Positions 1 to 14,000 are shown, counted from the first letter of the stretch. The stretch: 64,000 bases of DNA from Piscicola geometra (GCA_943735955.1 OX030956.1:14415600-14479599), one strand, 5' to 3'. Made by a program: numbers and translations. The notes: generated from the sequence alone by a model not told the origin.

Positions 1-3000
1 GTGCTTTGTGGTGGGTGAGCTGGCGCAGTCGGACGAGGGTCGATTTGGCAAGAGACTGCACCCCGGATACCCATACATCGAAGCAGAAGTGGGTGGTAGA
101 CTGGATGGCTGATTGGCCGGTTGGATGGTTGAACATGGAGGTATTTGAGAGGTCGGGAAAGTTATTGTAGGTTTAGTCGTCTAGAAAGATATGAAAGATT
201 TAAAACTAATTTGGAAACTTCGAAATTCTTTAAATAGTCTTAAAAAAATATGAGAGGTTATTATTTTAAATGATCATCATCACCATCATCACAACAACTA
301 TCAACAAACCCCTCTCACACGCCTTCTCACACCCACCATCACTATCATCAATAAGCCCGCACGCCCTGACACCCTGCTCTCACATACCCCTCTCACATAC
401 CCCTCTCACATACCCCTCTCACATACCTCTCTCACATACCCCTCTCACATACCCCTCTCACATACCCCTCTCACATACCCCTCTCACATACCCCTCTCAC
501 ATACCCCTCTCACATACCCCTCTCACATACCCCTCTCACATACCCCTCTCACATACCTCTCTCACATACCCCTCTCACATACCCCTCTCACATACCCATC
601 TCACATACCCCTCTCACACACCCCTCTCACATACCCCTCTCACATACCGCTCTCACATACCCCTCTCACATACCCCTCTCACATACCCCTCTCACATACC
701 CCTCTCACATACCCCTCTCACATACCCCTCTCACATATCCCTCTCACATACCCCTCTCACATACCCCTCTCACATACCCCTCTCACATACCCCTCTCACA
801 TACCTCTCTCACATACCCCTCTCACATACCCCTCTCACATACATATCTCACATACCCCTCTCACATACCCCTCTCACATACCCATCTCACATACCCCTCT
901 CACACACCCCTCTCACATACCCCTCTCACATACCGCTCTCACATACCCCTCTCACATACCCCTCTCACATACCCCTCTCACATACCGCTCTCACATACCC
1001 CTCTCACATACCCCTCTCACATACCTCTCTCACATACCCCTCTCACATACCCCTCTCACATACATATCTCACATACCCCTCTCACATACCCCTCTCACAT
1101 ACCCATCTCACATACCCCTCTCACACACCCCTCTCACATACCCCTCTCACATACCCCTCTCACATACCCCTCTCACACACCCCTCTCACATACCCCTCTC
1201 ACATACCGCTCTCACATACCCCTCTCACATACCCCTCTCACATACCCCTCTCACATACCCATCTCACATACCGCTCTCACATACCCCTCTCACATACCCA
1301 TCTCACATACCCCTCTCACATACCCCTCTCACATACCGCTCTCACATACCCCTATCACATACCCCTCTCACATACCCCTCTCACATACCCCTCTCACATA
1401 CCCCTCTCACATACCCCTCTCACATACCCATCTCACATACCCATCTCACATACCCCTCTCACATACCGCTCTCACATACCCCTATCACATACCCCTCTCA
1501 CATACCCCTCTCACATACCCCTCTCACATACCCCTCTCACATACCCCTCTCACATACCCCTCTCACATACCCATCTCACATACCCCTCTCACACACCCCT
1601 CTCACATACCCCTCTCACACACCCCTCTCACATACCCCTCTCACATACCCCTCTCACATACCGCTCTCACATACCCATCTCACATACTCCTCTCACATAC
1701 CCATCTCACATACCCCTCTCACATACCCCTCTCACACACCCCTCTCACATACCCCTCTCACATACCCCTCTCACACACCCCTCTCACATACCCCTCTCAC
1801 ATACCCCTCTCACATACCCCTCTCACATACCCATCTCACATACCCCTTTCACACACCCCTCTCACATACCCCTCTCACATACCCCTCTCACATACCGCTC
1901 TCACATACCCATCTCACATACCCCTCTCACATACCCATCTCACATACCTCTCTCACACACCCCTCTCACATACCCCTCTCACATACCCCTCTCACATACC
2001 CCTCTCACATACCCCTCTCACATACATATCTCACATACCCCTCTCACATACCCCTCTCACACACCCCTCTCACATACCCCTCTCACATACCCCTCTCACA
2101 TACCGCTCTCACATACCCATCTCACATACCCCTCTCACATACCCATCTCACATACCCCTCTCACATACCCCTCTCACATACCCCTCTCACATACCCCTCT
2201 CACATACCCCTCTCACATACCCCTCTCACATACCCATCTCACATACCCCTCTCACACACCCCTCTCACATACCCCCTTCACATACCCCTCTCACATACCG
2301 CTCTCACATACCCATCTCACATACCCCTCTCACATACCCCTCTCACCTACCCCTCTCACATACCCCTCTCACATACCCCTCTCACATACCCCTCTCACAT
2401 ACCCCTCTCACACACCCCTCTCACATACCCCTCTCACATACCCCTCTCACATACCCCTCTCACATACCCCTCTCACATACCCCTCTCACATACCCCTCTC
2501 ACATACCCCTCTCACACACCCCTCTCACATACCGCTCTCACATACCCATCTCACATACCCCTCTCACACACCCCTCTCACATACCCCTCTCACATACCCC
2601 TCTCACATACCGCTCTCACATACCTCTCTCACATACCCCTCTCACATACCCCTCTCACATACCGCTCTCACATACCCATCTCACATACCCCTCTCACATA
2701 CCGCTCTCACATACCCCTCTCACATACCCCTCTCACATACCCCTCTCACATACCGCTCTCACATACCTCTCTCACATACCCCTCTCACATACCCCTCTCA
2801 CATACCCCTCTCACACACCCCTCTCACATACCCCTCTCACATACCTCTCTCACATACCCCTCTCACATACCCCTCTCACATACCGCTCTCACATACCCAT
2901 CTCACATACCCCTCTCACATACCCCTCTCACATACCGCTCTCACATACCCATCTCACATACCCCTCTCACACACCCCTCTCACATACCCCTCTCACATAC

Positions 3001-4860
3001 CCCTCCCACATACCCCTCTCACATACCCCTCTCACATACCCCTCCCACATACCCCTCTCACATACCCCTCTCACATACCCCTCTCACATACCCCTCTCAC
3101 ATACCCCTCTCACATACCCATCTCACATACCGCTCTCACATACCCCTCTCACATACCCATCTCACATACCGCTCTCACATACCCCTCTCACATACCCCTC
3201 TCACATACCCATCTCACATACCCATCTCACATACCCCTCTCACATACCCCTCTCACATACCCCTCTCACATACCCCTCTCACATACCCCTCTCACACACC
3301 CCTCTCACATACCCCTCTCACATACCCCTCTCACATACCGCTCTCACATACCCATCTCACATACCCCTCTCACATACCCCTCTCACATACCGCTCTCACA
3401 TACCCATCTCACATACCCCTCTCACACACCCCTCTCACATACCCCTCTCACATACCCCTCCCACATACCCCTCTCACATACCCCTCTCACATACCCCTCT
3501 CACATACCCCTCTCACATACCCCTCTCACATACCCCTCTCACATACCCATCTCACATACCCCTCTCACATACCCCTCTCACACACCCCTCTCACATACCC
3601 CTCTCACATACCCCTCTCACATACCGCTCTCACATACCCATCTCACATACCCCTCTCACATACCCATCTCACATACCCCTCTCACATACCCCTCTCACAT
3701 ACCCCTCTCACATACCCCTCTCACATACCCCTCTCACATACCGCTCTCACATACCCCTCTCACATACCCCTCTCACATACCGCTCTCACATACCCCTCTC
3801 ACATACCCCTCTCACATACCCCTCTCACATACCCCTCTCACATACCCCTCTCACATACCCCTCTCACACACCCCTCTCACATACCCCTCTCACATACCCC
3901 TCTCACATACCGCTCTCACATACCCATCTCACATACCCATCTCACATACCCATCTCACATACCCCTCTCACATACCCCTCTCTCATACCGCTCTCACATA
4001 CCCATCTCACATACCCCTCTCACACACCCCTCTCACATACCCCTCTCACATACCCCCCTCACATACCCATCTCACATACCTCTCACATACCTCTCTCACA
4101 TACCTCTCTCACATACCTCTCTCACATACCTCTCACATACCTCTCTCACATACCTCTCTCACATACCTCTCTCACATACCTCTCTCACATACCTCTCTCA
4201 CATACCCCTCTCACATACCTCTCTCACGTACCTCTCTCACATACCCATCTCACATACCTCTCTCACATACCTCTCTCACATACCTCTCTCACATACCCCT
4301 CTCACATACCTCTCTCACGTACCCCTCTCACATACCTCTCTCACATACCCCTCTCACATACCCCTCTCACATACCGCTCTCTCCACCCAACAAGGTGGTG
4401 TACGCCATGGAGGAGTACGCTGAGAGGGCGACCGACGTACTGGCGAGGAGGACCCGTCTGTCGTTCCTCAACTCACGCGCTGCTCTCGACGCGCTGCCCA
4501 GAGTGACCGAGATCATGAGCGAGAAGTTGGCCTGGACCGAAGCCAGACAGAAGGTTAGTGGGTTGGTCGGGTTTGTTGGTGGGGCAGATGTGAAGGATAA
4601 ACTGTGTGGGTTTTAATAATATATATGATATTTAGTATGGCTCAGTTAGTTGCGAAGCAAAGGGGTTCAACGTAGCTAAGATTTTTAGAAATAACTTTTT
4701 TGAGGTAAGTATGAATAATTATTATTTTTTCATTCATATCATATAGATCATATAAATTGCACGTTCTGATGGTTTCATAAATGATTCATGACTTCAGGAG
4801 GAAATAAGCCTCGCCACTGAATTCCTACGCAACGAGATGGGCCTTAAACTCGAAGACTGA
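1..4860 (+). CDS. GPD2: Mitochondrial glycerol-3-phosphate dehydrogenase, C-terminal part (5' truncated by the window)
   Basis: This FAD-dependent enzyme of the inner mitochondrial membrane oxidises glycerol 3-phosphate to dihydroxyacetone phosphate and passes electrons to ubiquinone. Three exons are visible: 1-88 (frame begins at base 2), 4395-4553 and 4798-4860 (TGA at 4858). All junctions are phase 0 with GT-AG borders (gtgggt/acaag, gttagt/ttcag). Joined, they match the C-terminal (DAO_C) domain of GPD2: PYIEAEV, then EEYAERATDVLARRTRLSFL, then LPRVTEIM and NEMGLKLED. The arginine-rich ARRTRLSFLN block is the family hallmark. The protein stops right after the NEMG motif, where animal GPD2 usually continues into EF-hand calcium-binding repeats; none is seen here. 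The first intron carries the large minisatellite. Identification rests on recalled family sequence and is strong; the exact 5' limit of the first exon lies outside the window. Confidence 0.95.
377..4382. repeat. 13-bp minisatellite array, about 300 copies, inside a GPD2 intron
   Basis: The unit is CACATACCCCTCT (13 bp), repeated head to tail over about 4.0 kb, which gives roughly 300 copies. Single-base variants recur through the array: ...CCGCTCT, ...CCCATCT, ...CCTCTCT, and CACACA for CACATA. They recur in blocks, for example a CCGCTCT unit followed by a CCCATCT unit, suggesting higher-order duplication. The CCTCTCT variant dominates the last 300 bases (about 4075-4350), where a few 12-bp units also occur. 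Because 13 is not a multiple of 3, three units make a 39-bp cycle that reads as a 13-residue repeat (SHTPLTYPSHIPL) with no stop codon. This gives a long spurious ORF that runs in frame into the next GPD2 exon. Confidence 0.97.
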
Positions 4861-6526
4861 GATTAACAAAGTCACTTACACTTTTTTAGCCGCTTTTATT
4901 TGATTCACGTTTTTTTGGTGATTTATTTTTCGCCTTTTATTTGATTTATGTTTTTTTAGTTTATTTATTTTTCTAGATCAAGTTTTATATAATTCTAAGC
5001 AGTATTATCCGATGATTTTGACGAATGATTAGAATGAGTTGATAAAATAGCGTTTGAAATTACAGTTGTTAATAATACCATCTAGAGCTTAGACCAATTT
5101 AATCATTTTGATCTTTATGATCAGGAAATGCTTGTAAACATCATTATCATCATTATCATCATCATCACCATCATCATCATAATCGTCTTCATCTTCATTC
5201 CCAACACACCGTTTAAGCAGTCACTTGAATTATTGGCACCATTTTTAATTTTCATGTTTCTAGAATATTGAATTTTTATCATGATCGTTTGATAATAATA
5301 ATATTCTACAGTAGTATGATCATTTGATGCAAGATGATGTAATAAAATAAAGTATAGCAAAATTGAATTGAAGGACCAGTATTTTGAGAGTATTATATTT
5401 TGGTGCTCAGTTTTTTTATTATAAAGAACTAATCTAGGGAAATGTAAATTTTGAAAAGAGATTTGAATTTCAGTTTACATTATTTGTATAAATGATTTTC
5501 AAATTGACATTCTTTCATGATATCTTTTTTAAAATAAAAAATAATGGTCTATTGAACTCTTTTAGAAAGTAAACTTTATGAAGATTATATCTTACTTCAT
5601 TTGATACATTAATCAAATGTAAATTAATCAAACCAACGCTAGCCAATAGCGGAATTTTATATTATCCAAGGTTGTATAAAACTAATTAAAGTTATTTGAC
5701 ATGTTAAATAAGTCGAGCACCTGATTGTGTAAATCGGCATGTCTGTTTGAAAGGCTTAAAGACAACTTGTAGTTTCATAAAATAAATTTCAAATGCTTTA
5801 TTTATGCGGTGATAAACGAAACAATGTGACGGGTTTTATAACTCATGAATAAGTATGAATACTTTCAAATAATGAAGTCTAATTCTCTTTTAACTAGTTA
5901 GTCTCTATACTTTTTTTTTGTTGAAATGTGTTTAATCTTTAGCCAATAAGGCTAACTTGTTATTTTTTGAAAATGTATTTGTCTACTAAATTTTGTTGAT
6001 TTTTTATTTTAAACTTGAGAAATAATAAAAAAATAGTTTCTGAAGCTTTATTTTCGAAAATAAAAAAGCTTATCAGTATAAAACATAACTATAGGTTATT
6101 ATAACTTATTTAAGCCTTTAAACTATTTTAAAAAGGAAAAAAACAAATATTAATTATAAATAATTTTTTAAATAAGAAAATATTGTTTATTATATATAAA
6201 TATACAAATATCCAATCTCAGAAAAATACAAAATTAAATATAATCTTTATCAGAATAAATCATGTTATATTGCATTTTAAAGAAGGCAGCAAAATACTTG
6301 AAAGACAATAAAAAGTGAACTCGTAATTTCAAGGCATTATGTGAGTGCAACAATAATGAATGTTAATAATCTCAAATAATCTCAAGGTAAAACATTCAAA
6401 GACCTCGAATAGATGGTTAAAGCATGAAATGAACAGGATTAAAAACAAAAGATATAAATAACTTCGATTAATGTACAATCTAAAGACCATGCAATAAATA
6501 AGAGCACCTGCAGACACAGGATTCTT
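4861..6526. other. Intergenic spacer between converging GPD2 and collagen genes
   Basis: AT-rich DNA between the GPD2 stop (+) and the collagen stop (-); the two genes converge. It should contain both 3' UTRs. A CAT/ATC microsatellite lies at 5139-5196, and a TTTATT (AATAAA on the minus strand) at 6186-6191 is a candidate poly(A) signal for the collagen gene, about 340 nt past its stop. I see no other gene. Confidence 0.7.
5139..5196. repeat. (CAT)n-like microsatellite
   Basis: An imperfect run of CAT/ATC triplets (tcattatcatcattatcatc and continuation). Open frames across it are low-complexity artefacts. Confidence 0.9.
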
Positions 6527-6789
6527 CTAACTGGAAAGGACCACCGACTTGCCCTCCAACTCCCTCATCAGCTCCTCCTCCTCTCTCTCCATCCTCTTCC
6601 ACCTTCGGTACGTCAGCGCCATCACGGTCAACGTGGCGACGGTGATGATCAAGACGAGGGCTATGAGGCCCCAGTAAGACATCACCAATTGAGCGCTGTT
6701 GTCGCATTCTCCCTCCAAGGCTTTTTTGATGGGCTTCAGTCTTTCCTCTATGTCGTTGTAGGCTTGCAATTGCAGCTGGGAAGGCCGGT
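6527..6789 (-). CDS. Collagen gene exon 28: stalk, transmembrane segment and cytoplasmic tail
   Basis: The last coding exon gives 87 residues. A polar stalk ([20 protein letters not shown]) is followed by one long hydrophobic segment ([20 protein letters not shown], about residues 5629-5655), then [19 protein letters not shown] and a tail ending SVVLSS. Positive residues immediately after the hydrophobic segment fit the positive-inside rule for a type I protein, in agreement with the N-terminal signal peptide. The tail alternates basic and acidic residues and could form a short charged helix. No known endocytic or PDZ motif is evident. The stop is TAG at 6527-6529. Confidence 0.92.
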
Positions 6790-9700
6790 CTGAAAGGATT
6801 AATGGAGATTTGTAATTATATATAGCCAACATTATTGATTAGTTGATTAATTAAAACAAAAAACCATCAAAATAATTTCATAAATAACTTTCCTAATAAT
6901 ATTTATAAACTAAGTCGCATCGAAAGCCTCAAAAGCTCACTGTCTATAAAGGCGTTGACACAAGTGTAGCTGCCGTAGGTGTTCAGGCAGTATTTGTAGT
7001 TCTCGGTGCAGATTTGGTTGTTGTTGTTCGGACCGCATTCGTCAATGTCTGTCGTTTAAGGAAGTACAGTCAAGTTATAAAAAAACTATAACCTATGAGA
7101 AATGTAAACAAAATAAAACAAAATAAAATACAATACAACGACGAATATTATTTACGTGGCTTAAACCCAGACCAAAATGTAGTAATGAATTTGGTTCAAG
7201 AAACTCCAGTCGAAAAAGATATAACTGCTTGGAATAAATATCAAGAGTTTACCTAGGCAATCTCTGTTATTGCGCGACAGTTGGAATCCGATGGGACATG
7301 TGCAGAAACCAATTGTTCCAGGCCTTCTGACACAAGTGTGACTGCATCCACCATTCAAGACGTCACAATTCCCAGCAGAAACTATCAATTTCTTTAAGGA
7401 CAAATCTGAGAGAAAAGAATTCGTTTTTAATTATCAGTAATAAATGAAACCATTTTTTTAATATAAATAAACAATTTTATTATAATTAAATAAAAGATAA
7501 TCAATATATTGTTGAAAACATGAAAAAAACAATGACAAGCAAATCCTACTTGAAACCCTGGTACAACTTCTTTGGTTCGACTCTAGGATGAAACCACTTT
7601 CGCACGAGCATTGGTAGCCGACAGTCAAATCGGTGCACGTTTGTTCGCAATCGCCGTTGTTGTAGTTGCATTCGTTGAGGCTCGAGCAACGGAAGCCGCC
7701 ACCCACTCGGATCTTCATGTACTTGAGGTCGCATACGCAGTAGGCTTGATAGTCGACCGAGGCGTTGGCGTACACCACTTGGGTAGCCTCGCATGTCTGG
7801 TCACAGTTCAACGAAGCACACAATCTTTGTACCGCTGGTTATATGGAAGGTAGTGAAGACGGTATATTAAATATATAAAAAGAAATTCGAAAAGATTGTC
7901 AACAATTTATATTTTAAGCTATGCACATTTTGATTTAGAGTTATAATAGAAAATAATATAAAAACAGGAAAGGGGGTTAACCTTCAGCACTGAGAACTTT
8001 ATTGTTGAGATCCCTGCCAGGACCACCAGGCACACCAGTGATTCCAGGGTCTCCGAAGATGCCAGTGGAGCCAATAGGGCCTGCTAAGCCGACCAATCCG
8101 GTAGCACCTGTCGGGCCCATGCTTCCTTGCATGCCCACCACTCCAGTTCTTCCATTAATTCCAGGTGCGCCTGAAACGCCCGTATCTCCAATAGATCCCG
8201 TGAAACCCATTGGTCCCATCGGCCCTGGCGATCCCGAAAAGCCTGTGTCACCTTGGCGACCTGGCACTCCAGGAAAACCTTGTGGTCCAAAGTTTCCGTC
8301 AGGGCCTCTTGCACCAGTAGAACCAGTGTTTCCATTGTCTCCAGTCGGTCCTTTGACACCTGGCACGCCTGCAATGCCCACTGGACCAGGTGAACCCATG
8401 TCTCCAGGTTGTCCATTAGCGCCATTTTGACCAGGAGATCCAGGTGCTCCTTGAGGTCCCAACGATCCTTTTGGGCCAGCGAAGCCATTAGGGCCTGGCG
8501 AACCCTTGTTGCCTGGTGAGCCCTGAGGTCCGGGAAAGCCCATAGAGCCAGGAAATCCTGCAGGGCCTTGGTTTCCAGTAGGGCCTATTGGTCCGCTGTT
8601 TCCTGGTAAGCCGGGTAGGCCGTTCACACCTGGAGAACCTGTATTTCCAGGAGCGCCCCTGGTTCCAGTGGGCCCTGTGGCACCTTGAATTCCTTTAAAG
8701 CCTTGTTGTCCTGGTGTTCCAGAGAAGCCAGCCTCTCCCGTAAAACCTTTGTTTCCTGGAAAACCACTCAAGCCAGTAAATCCTGTATTTCCCACCAACC
8801 CTGGTGCCCCTGGAGAACCAGGTTGGCCTGCGGAACCGCTGTCACCGGGATTTCCTGGAGATCCGGGAGACCCTGGAAAACCAGGACTGCCTGAGAAACC
8901 TGGAGAGCCATTGAAACCAAGAGCCCCTTTTGGTCCTGGAAAACCTGTAGTTAGAGACACATTTTAAAAATAACTATTAATAAACTAGAAGATTAGTATA
9001 TTGATCATCAATCTTTATTACTGAAACAAATATAAAAAAATTTGTTAATTTGAACAATGAATATTTAGAGTGAACTATTACCCGAAGGTCCAACGGGTCC
9101 TCTTTCTCCTTGAGCGCCAGCAGGACCACTAAGGCCTGAAAAGCCAATAGGCCCAGTGTTTCCTGTATCTCCAGGGCCACCTGCTTGCCCAGGGAAACCT
9201 GCTGGACCCGACGAACCAATCTGTCCATTTAAACCTGGATTACCAGGCAATCCTTGAAGACCCGGATCTCCTGTGCTACCAATGAATCCTGAAGAACCGG
9301 TGAAGCCTTGAGCTCCTTGGAAACCAGGTTGGCCGGAGGCACCTGGAAAGCCTGGAGAACCCGGCGATCCAGCACTGCCTAGAGTTCCAGCTGGACCTGT
9401 ATCTCCCGTTGCTCCTGGAAGTCCGTTAGGTCCATTCGGTCCAGTCGGACCTTTTGGTCCTGGAGATCCTGAAGGTCCAGAAAACCCAGTATTGCCTTGA
9501 GAGCCTGGTAAACCAACTGGTCCATCCGGCCCTGGAGAGCCAGAGTCTCCAATTGCACCCGAAGCTCCAACATTTCCAGGAAGCCCATTCATGCCTGGCG
9601 CTCCATTTAGCCCGGTGGACCCAGTGAAACCAGTACCCCCTTGCGAGCCTGGAGAGCCATCATTTCCCCTAGGACCTTGCGGACCTGGGCTACCTTTAGA

Positions 9701-11018
9701 GCCTGGAAAGCCTGGTTGACCTGAATTACCAATACTACCAGGCAATCCTGACGACCCAGTATCCCCTGTACCACCAGGACTTCCTGGAAAACCAGGCACG
9801 CCATTTAAACCCTTAGAGCCTTGCTGTCCCGCATTTCCTGGATTTCCGGCAACACCTGGTAAACCCGTAGCACCAATTGAGCCCGGAAATCCTGAAGGCC
9901 CTAGAGAACCTTTTGCACCGAGAATTCCGCCGGTACCTGGATTACCTGGAAAACCGGGTGCTCCTGTGTTGCCTGCAGGTCCACTTAATCCTTTGCCCCC
10001 ATTAGGTCCTTGAGGACCCGGATCGCCTTGGTCTCCTGGTCTTCCTTTCATACCTGTTTGGCCTAGAAAGCCAGGTTGTCCAGGATTGCCATCATTGCCA
10101 GGTGAACCTGGTGAGCCATTGGGTCCTGTAAAACCTTGAGATCCCCGTTGTCCCTGTGGTCCAGAAAGTCCCACCAAGCCCGGAGCGCCTTTGAAGCCAG
10201 ATTGTCCAGGGTCCCCGTTCAATCCAGGCGCTCCCGTGTTACCAGTTGCTCCTTGCACGCCAGAAGGCCCAGGAAATCCTGCGGGTCCTGGCAACCCACT
10301 ATCTCCTACATTACCTTTGGTACCTGGAAGTCCATCAGAACCTCGGGAGCCAGTGGGTCCCATGGGACCAGTATCGCCTTGAGGTCCACTCAGCCCTGGC
10401 AATCCAGGTGTGCCAGGATTACCAGCTGGTCCAGTGAATCCTTGTTGACCTGGTAAACCAAACGCCCCAGCAGTTCCTTGAGAACCCAAAACTCCTGGAC
10501 TACCAGGCATTCCTGAAAAGCCAGTTGAACCGGGTTGTCCTGGTAACCCAGTGCTTCCCGTATCACCAACTGCTCCTTGACCGCCTGTTTGGCCTTTGGA
10601 ACCACTAGGGCCGGGTTGACCGTTAGGTCCGGGATTTCCAGGACTTCCTGGTGAACCTGTTCCTCCTTGAACCCCAGCTACTCCTGGATTTCCTGCAGCA
10701 CCTGGGTTTCCTGATAGTCCGTTTGGTCCCTTTGCTCCAACAGATCCTACAAAAAAGATAATTTAAAGTATTATTATTAGTGCAAAATATTCACCAATGC
10801 AATTAAGCTTTAAATTGTTTCTAATATAATTATGAAAAGAAACTGTTTTTATTACCTTCATAAATTCAATATTATTTTTAAAAGTCGATATTTTTATGTA
10901 CCAATGGTACATTGGTACAGTAAAGGTACATTGTACCATTACATTTTTATATTAAATTAAATATTTTAAAATGCTTTTTACGAGTTTGATAAATTTGATC
11001 GAAAAAATATGTCTGAAA

Positions 11019-11064
<46 letters not shown>

Positions 11065-14000
11065 TAGATTTTTATATTAAAATTATTATATATGATAATT
11101 TAAATATAAAAATCTACCATACGATTGACTTCTTTATCCATATTCACAGTAAATGACAAAAATCTATTAATGATAAACTCGAAAAAGAATTTTTTGACTC
11201 CTTAACTATATTTATCGAAAAAAAAATCTCACTTTGGGCGGTTAAATATTTTGGGAAATAATTGATCTAGTTTAGAAGCAAAAATAATATTTTTATAAAG
11301 TTTATTGCCTATAAATTATAGACATTAAGTGACACGAAAATAAGTATAAAAGTTTCTTTTATTATTAGTTAATAACAATTTGTATAAATCTTAATAAATC
11401 TTAAAGCTCACGCTGGTCAATGCATTTTGAAATACTTTTTCTTGTATAATGAATGTAAAAGAGCAAAATGTCTTAGAAATTAAAGAAAACGTGGTAGGTT
11501 CACAATAATGAATTTGCAATAAATGGTATTAGATGTGAACCGTTTAACTTAGTTTTTTATTTTAAGACAATTTCAAAAAATCTTTTAGAACATCAAAATG
11601 ATAAATAAGTATTAATCAAGTTTCTTTTTTTAGCATTAGTGAAAAATATAAAAGCCAGAAACCTGTAAATCCAAGGGGACCAGGTTGACCGTTAGGACCT
11701 TGTGGTCCGGGATTTCCTGTAGGTCCAACCAATCCTGGTATTCCTTTGAGTCCTTTTCCCCCAGGTAAACCAGTGTCTCCGGGAATACCAATATTACCAG
11801 GAGTGCCTGCTGCTCCTGGGCTGCCTGTTTGTCCAGTGAATCCTGTGTTTCCGAAGTTTCCCTGTAAGCCCGGACTTCCTGGAAATCCTTGAAAGCCTTT
11901 GTTTCCCGTCGAACCATCAGCGCCTGTAGCTCCTTGAGGCCCGGGACCACCAGGAGTTCCACTTAGTCCCTTGATTCCTTGTTGCCCCTGAGGTCCAGGC
12001 CTGCCTGCAATTCCTTGAGGTCCTGGCAATCCATTTTGTCCAGGCGTACCAGAAACGCCACTGGGACCCGTGAAGCCAACTCCCCCGTTGGGCCCAATGT
12101 TACCGGTAGTTCCAGTGCCTCCGGGTTGACCTGGGAAACCTGGCGCACCATTGGATCCTTGCTGCCCTCGTGCTCCAGCAGCGCCAGCAAAACCAGCTAA
12201 ACCATTGGGACCAGTTGCACCCGTGAAGCCTATCTGACCAGGCAGTCCTTTACTTCCGATCGCACCTGGATTACCGGGCTGACCAAATTGACCAGTGAAA
12301 CCTGTCGGTCCTTTGGGCCCATCTGGTCCTGGTAGGCCTGGATTTCCAGGGAAACCCGATGAGCCTGGAAGTCCGGCTGCACCAACGGGTCCTGGGAAAC
12401 CTATTGAGCCGGAGTCTCCAGGTAACCCATTGTTTCCAGGAAGTCCTTGCGGTCCTGATGGACCTGTTGCTCCTTGAGGTCCACTAGGCCCAAGCTGTCC
12501 TGCTTTTCCAGGAACTCCAGGGCCTCCCACCGGCCCTGTAGGGCCCAATGATCCTTTAGTACCTATGAGACCTGGTTGACCAGGTTGACCTGGAGATCCG
12601 GTTATTCCTTGTGGACCCGGGTTGCCTGCATTGCCTTGGGTTCCGGGCGAGCCAGTAGAACCTTTGAAGCCAGGTTGACCGGGGAATCCAGCTGCTCCTT
12701 TCTGACCAGATGGACCTTGAAGTCCTTGAGGACCGGCAGGACCAGGGAATCCACTTGGTCCTTGAGGCCCTGCCATCCCTGTGTCTCCTAAAAAGCCACC
12801 ACTTCCAGGTGTTCCTGGGTCGCCAGGTAAACCTTTAGGCCCAAGTGGTCCTGGTAATCCTATACTGCCAGTATCTCCGTTTTGTCCAGGGAGTCCATTT
12901 ACACCTAAAAAACGGACAAAAGTTAAAACTCATTGAATAAAAATATTAAACTTCAAAATAAAAAGTAAATAGAATATCTCGGTTTTGATCATAGATAAAT
13001 AGGGGAACAAATAGTCACTTCAGTTTTTCTTTTAACTTAATTAAATTATAATATATTTCAAAAAACTTTACAGTAGTTTATGTAACTTTAGTTGAATAAT
13101 CCTAAACAACCATAAGGTACAACAAAAAGTACTATTAATATATAAAGACTAACCATTCGTTCCTGGTGATCCAGCTAAGCCAGGAAACCCTCTTGGCCCG
13201 GAAACCCCGGTATCCCCAGCTACCCCTATTGGTCCTGCTGAACCATCAGGTCCTCGTGGTCCTTTGAGACCAGGATTACCTTGTGGACCTTGCGGGCCAG
13301 GTTGACCAGTAAATCCGTCTGCTCCTGCAAAACCCGGTTGACCAGAAGCGCCAGGTGCACCTGGAAATCCAGGAAAACCTGCAGGACCTGTATCACCAAT
13401 ACTACCAAAACCCCCAGAAATTCCTGGTGAACCAGTGGCACCGGGTTGTCCTTTAGAACCTGGAACTCCAAGAGGGCCTACATCTCCTTTCAAGCCAGGT
13501 GAGCCGTTATTGCCTGCTAAGCCTGTGTTTCCTGGAAGTCCAGAGGGGCCTGTGTCTCCAGGAGTGCCGGTATTTCCTGTGAAGCCTTGAGGACCATTCA
13601 CCCCGGAAGATCCATCAAAACCTGGAGAACCTTTTTGTCCTGTTAAACCCGTTGAGCCAACTGCACCAGGAAAACCAGGATTCCCAGGAATGCCTGAGAG
13701 GCCAGTATTACCAATAATACCAGGCTGTCCTTTCGCACCAAGACTACCAGTTGGGCCTATTAAACCATTAGGACCGGGAGAACCTTGATCTCCTGATGGA
13801 CCAATAGCACCTGGAAAACCAATAAAACCCGGAGAACCAGGTCTACCTGGGTTACCAGTAGAGCCCTGAGGTCCAGGCAACCCAAAAAGCCCAGTGTCAC
13901 CTGTAAAACCTATGCCGCCAGTAAATCCGTTTTGTCCTGGTTGACCTGTGTTTCCTCTAACGCCTTCCTGGCCAGTAGCACCAGTGAATCCTTTGGAACC

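Noticed and set aside
270..4616. A 1,448-codon open frame made of SHTPLTYPSHIPL repeats followed by a GPD2-like end
   Set aside because: It is the translation of the 13-bp minisatellite. The GPD2 exon at its end is reached through a good splice acceptor at 4394, and the upstream exon at 1-88 is in a different frame, so the repeat is intronic.
4690..4706. Possible 16-nt micro-exon of GPD2 before gtaagt at 4706
   Set aside because: Including it would shift the frame, and direct splicing 4553 to 4798 aligns with GPD2 without a gap.
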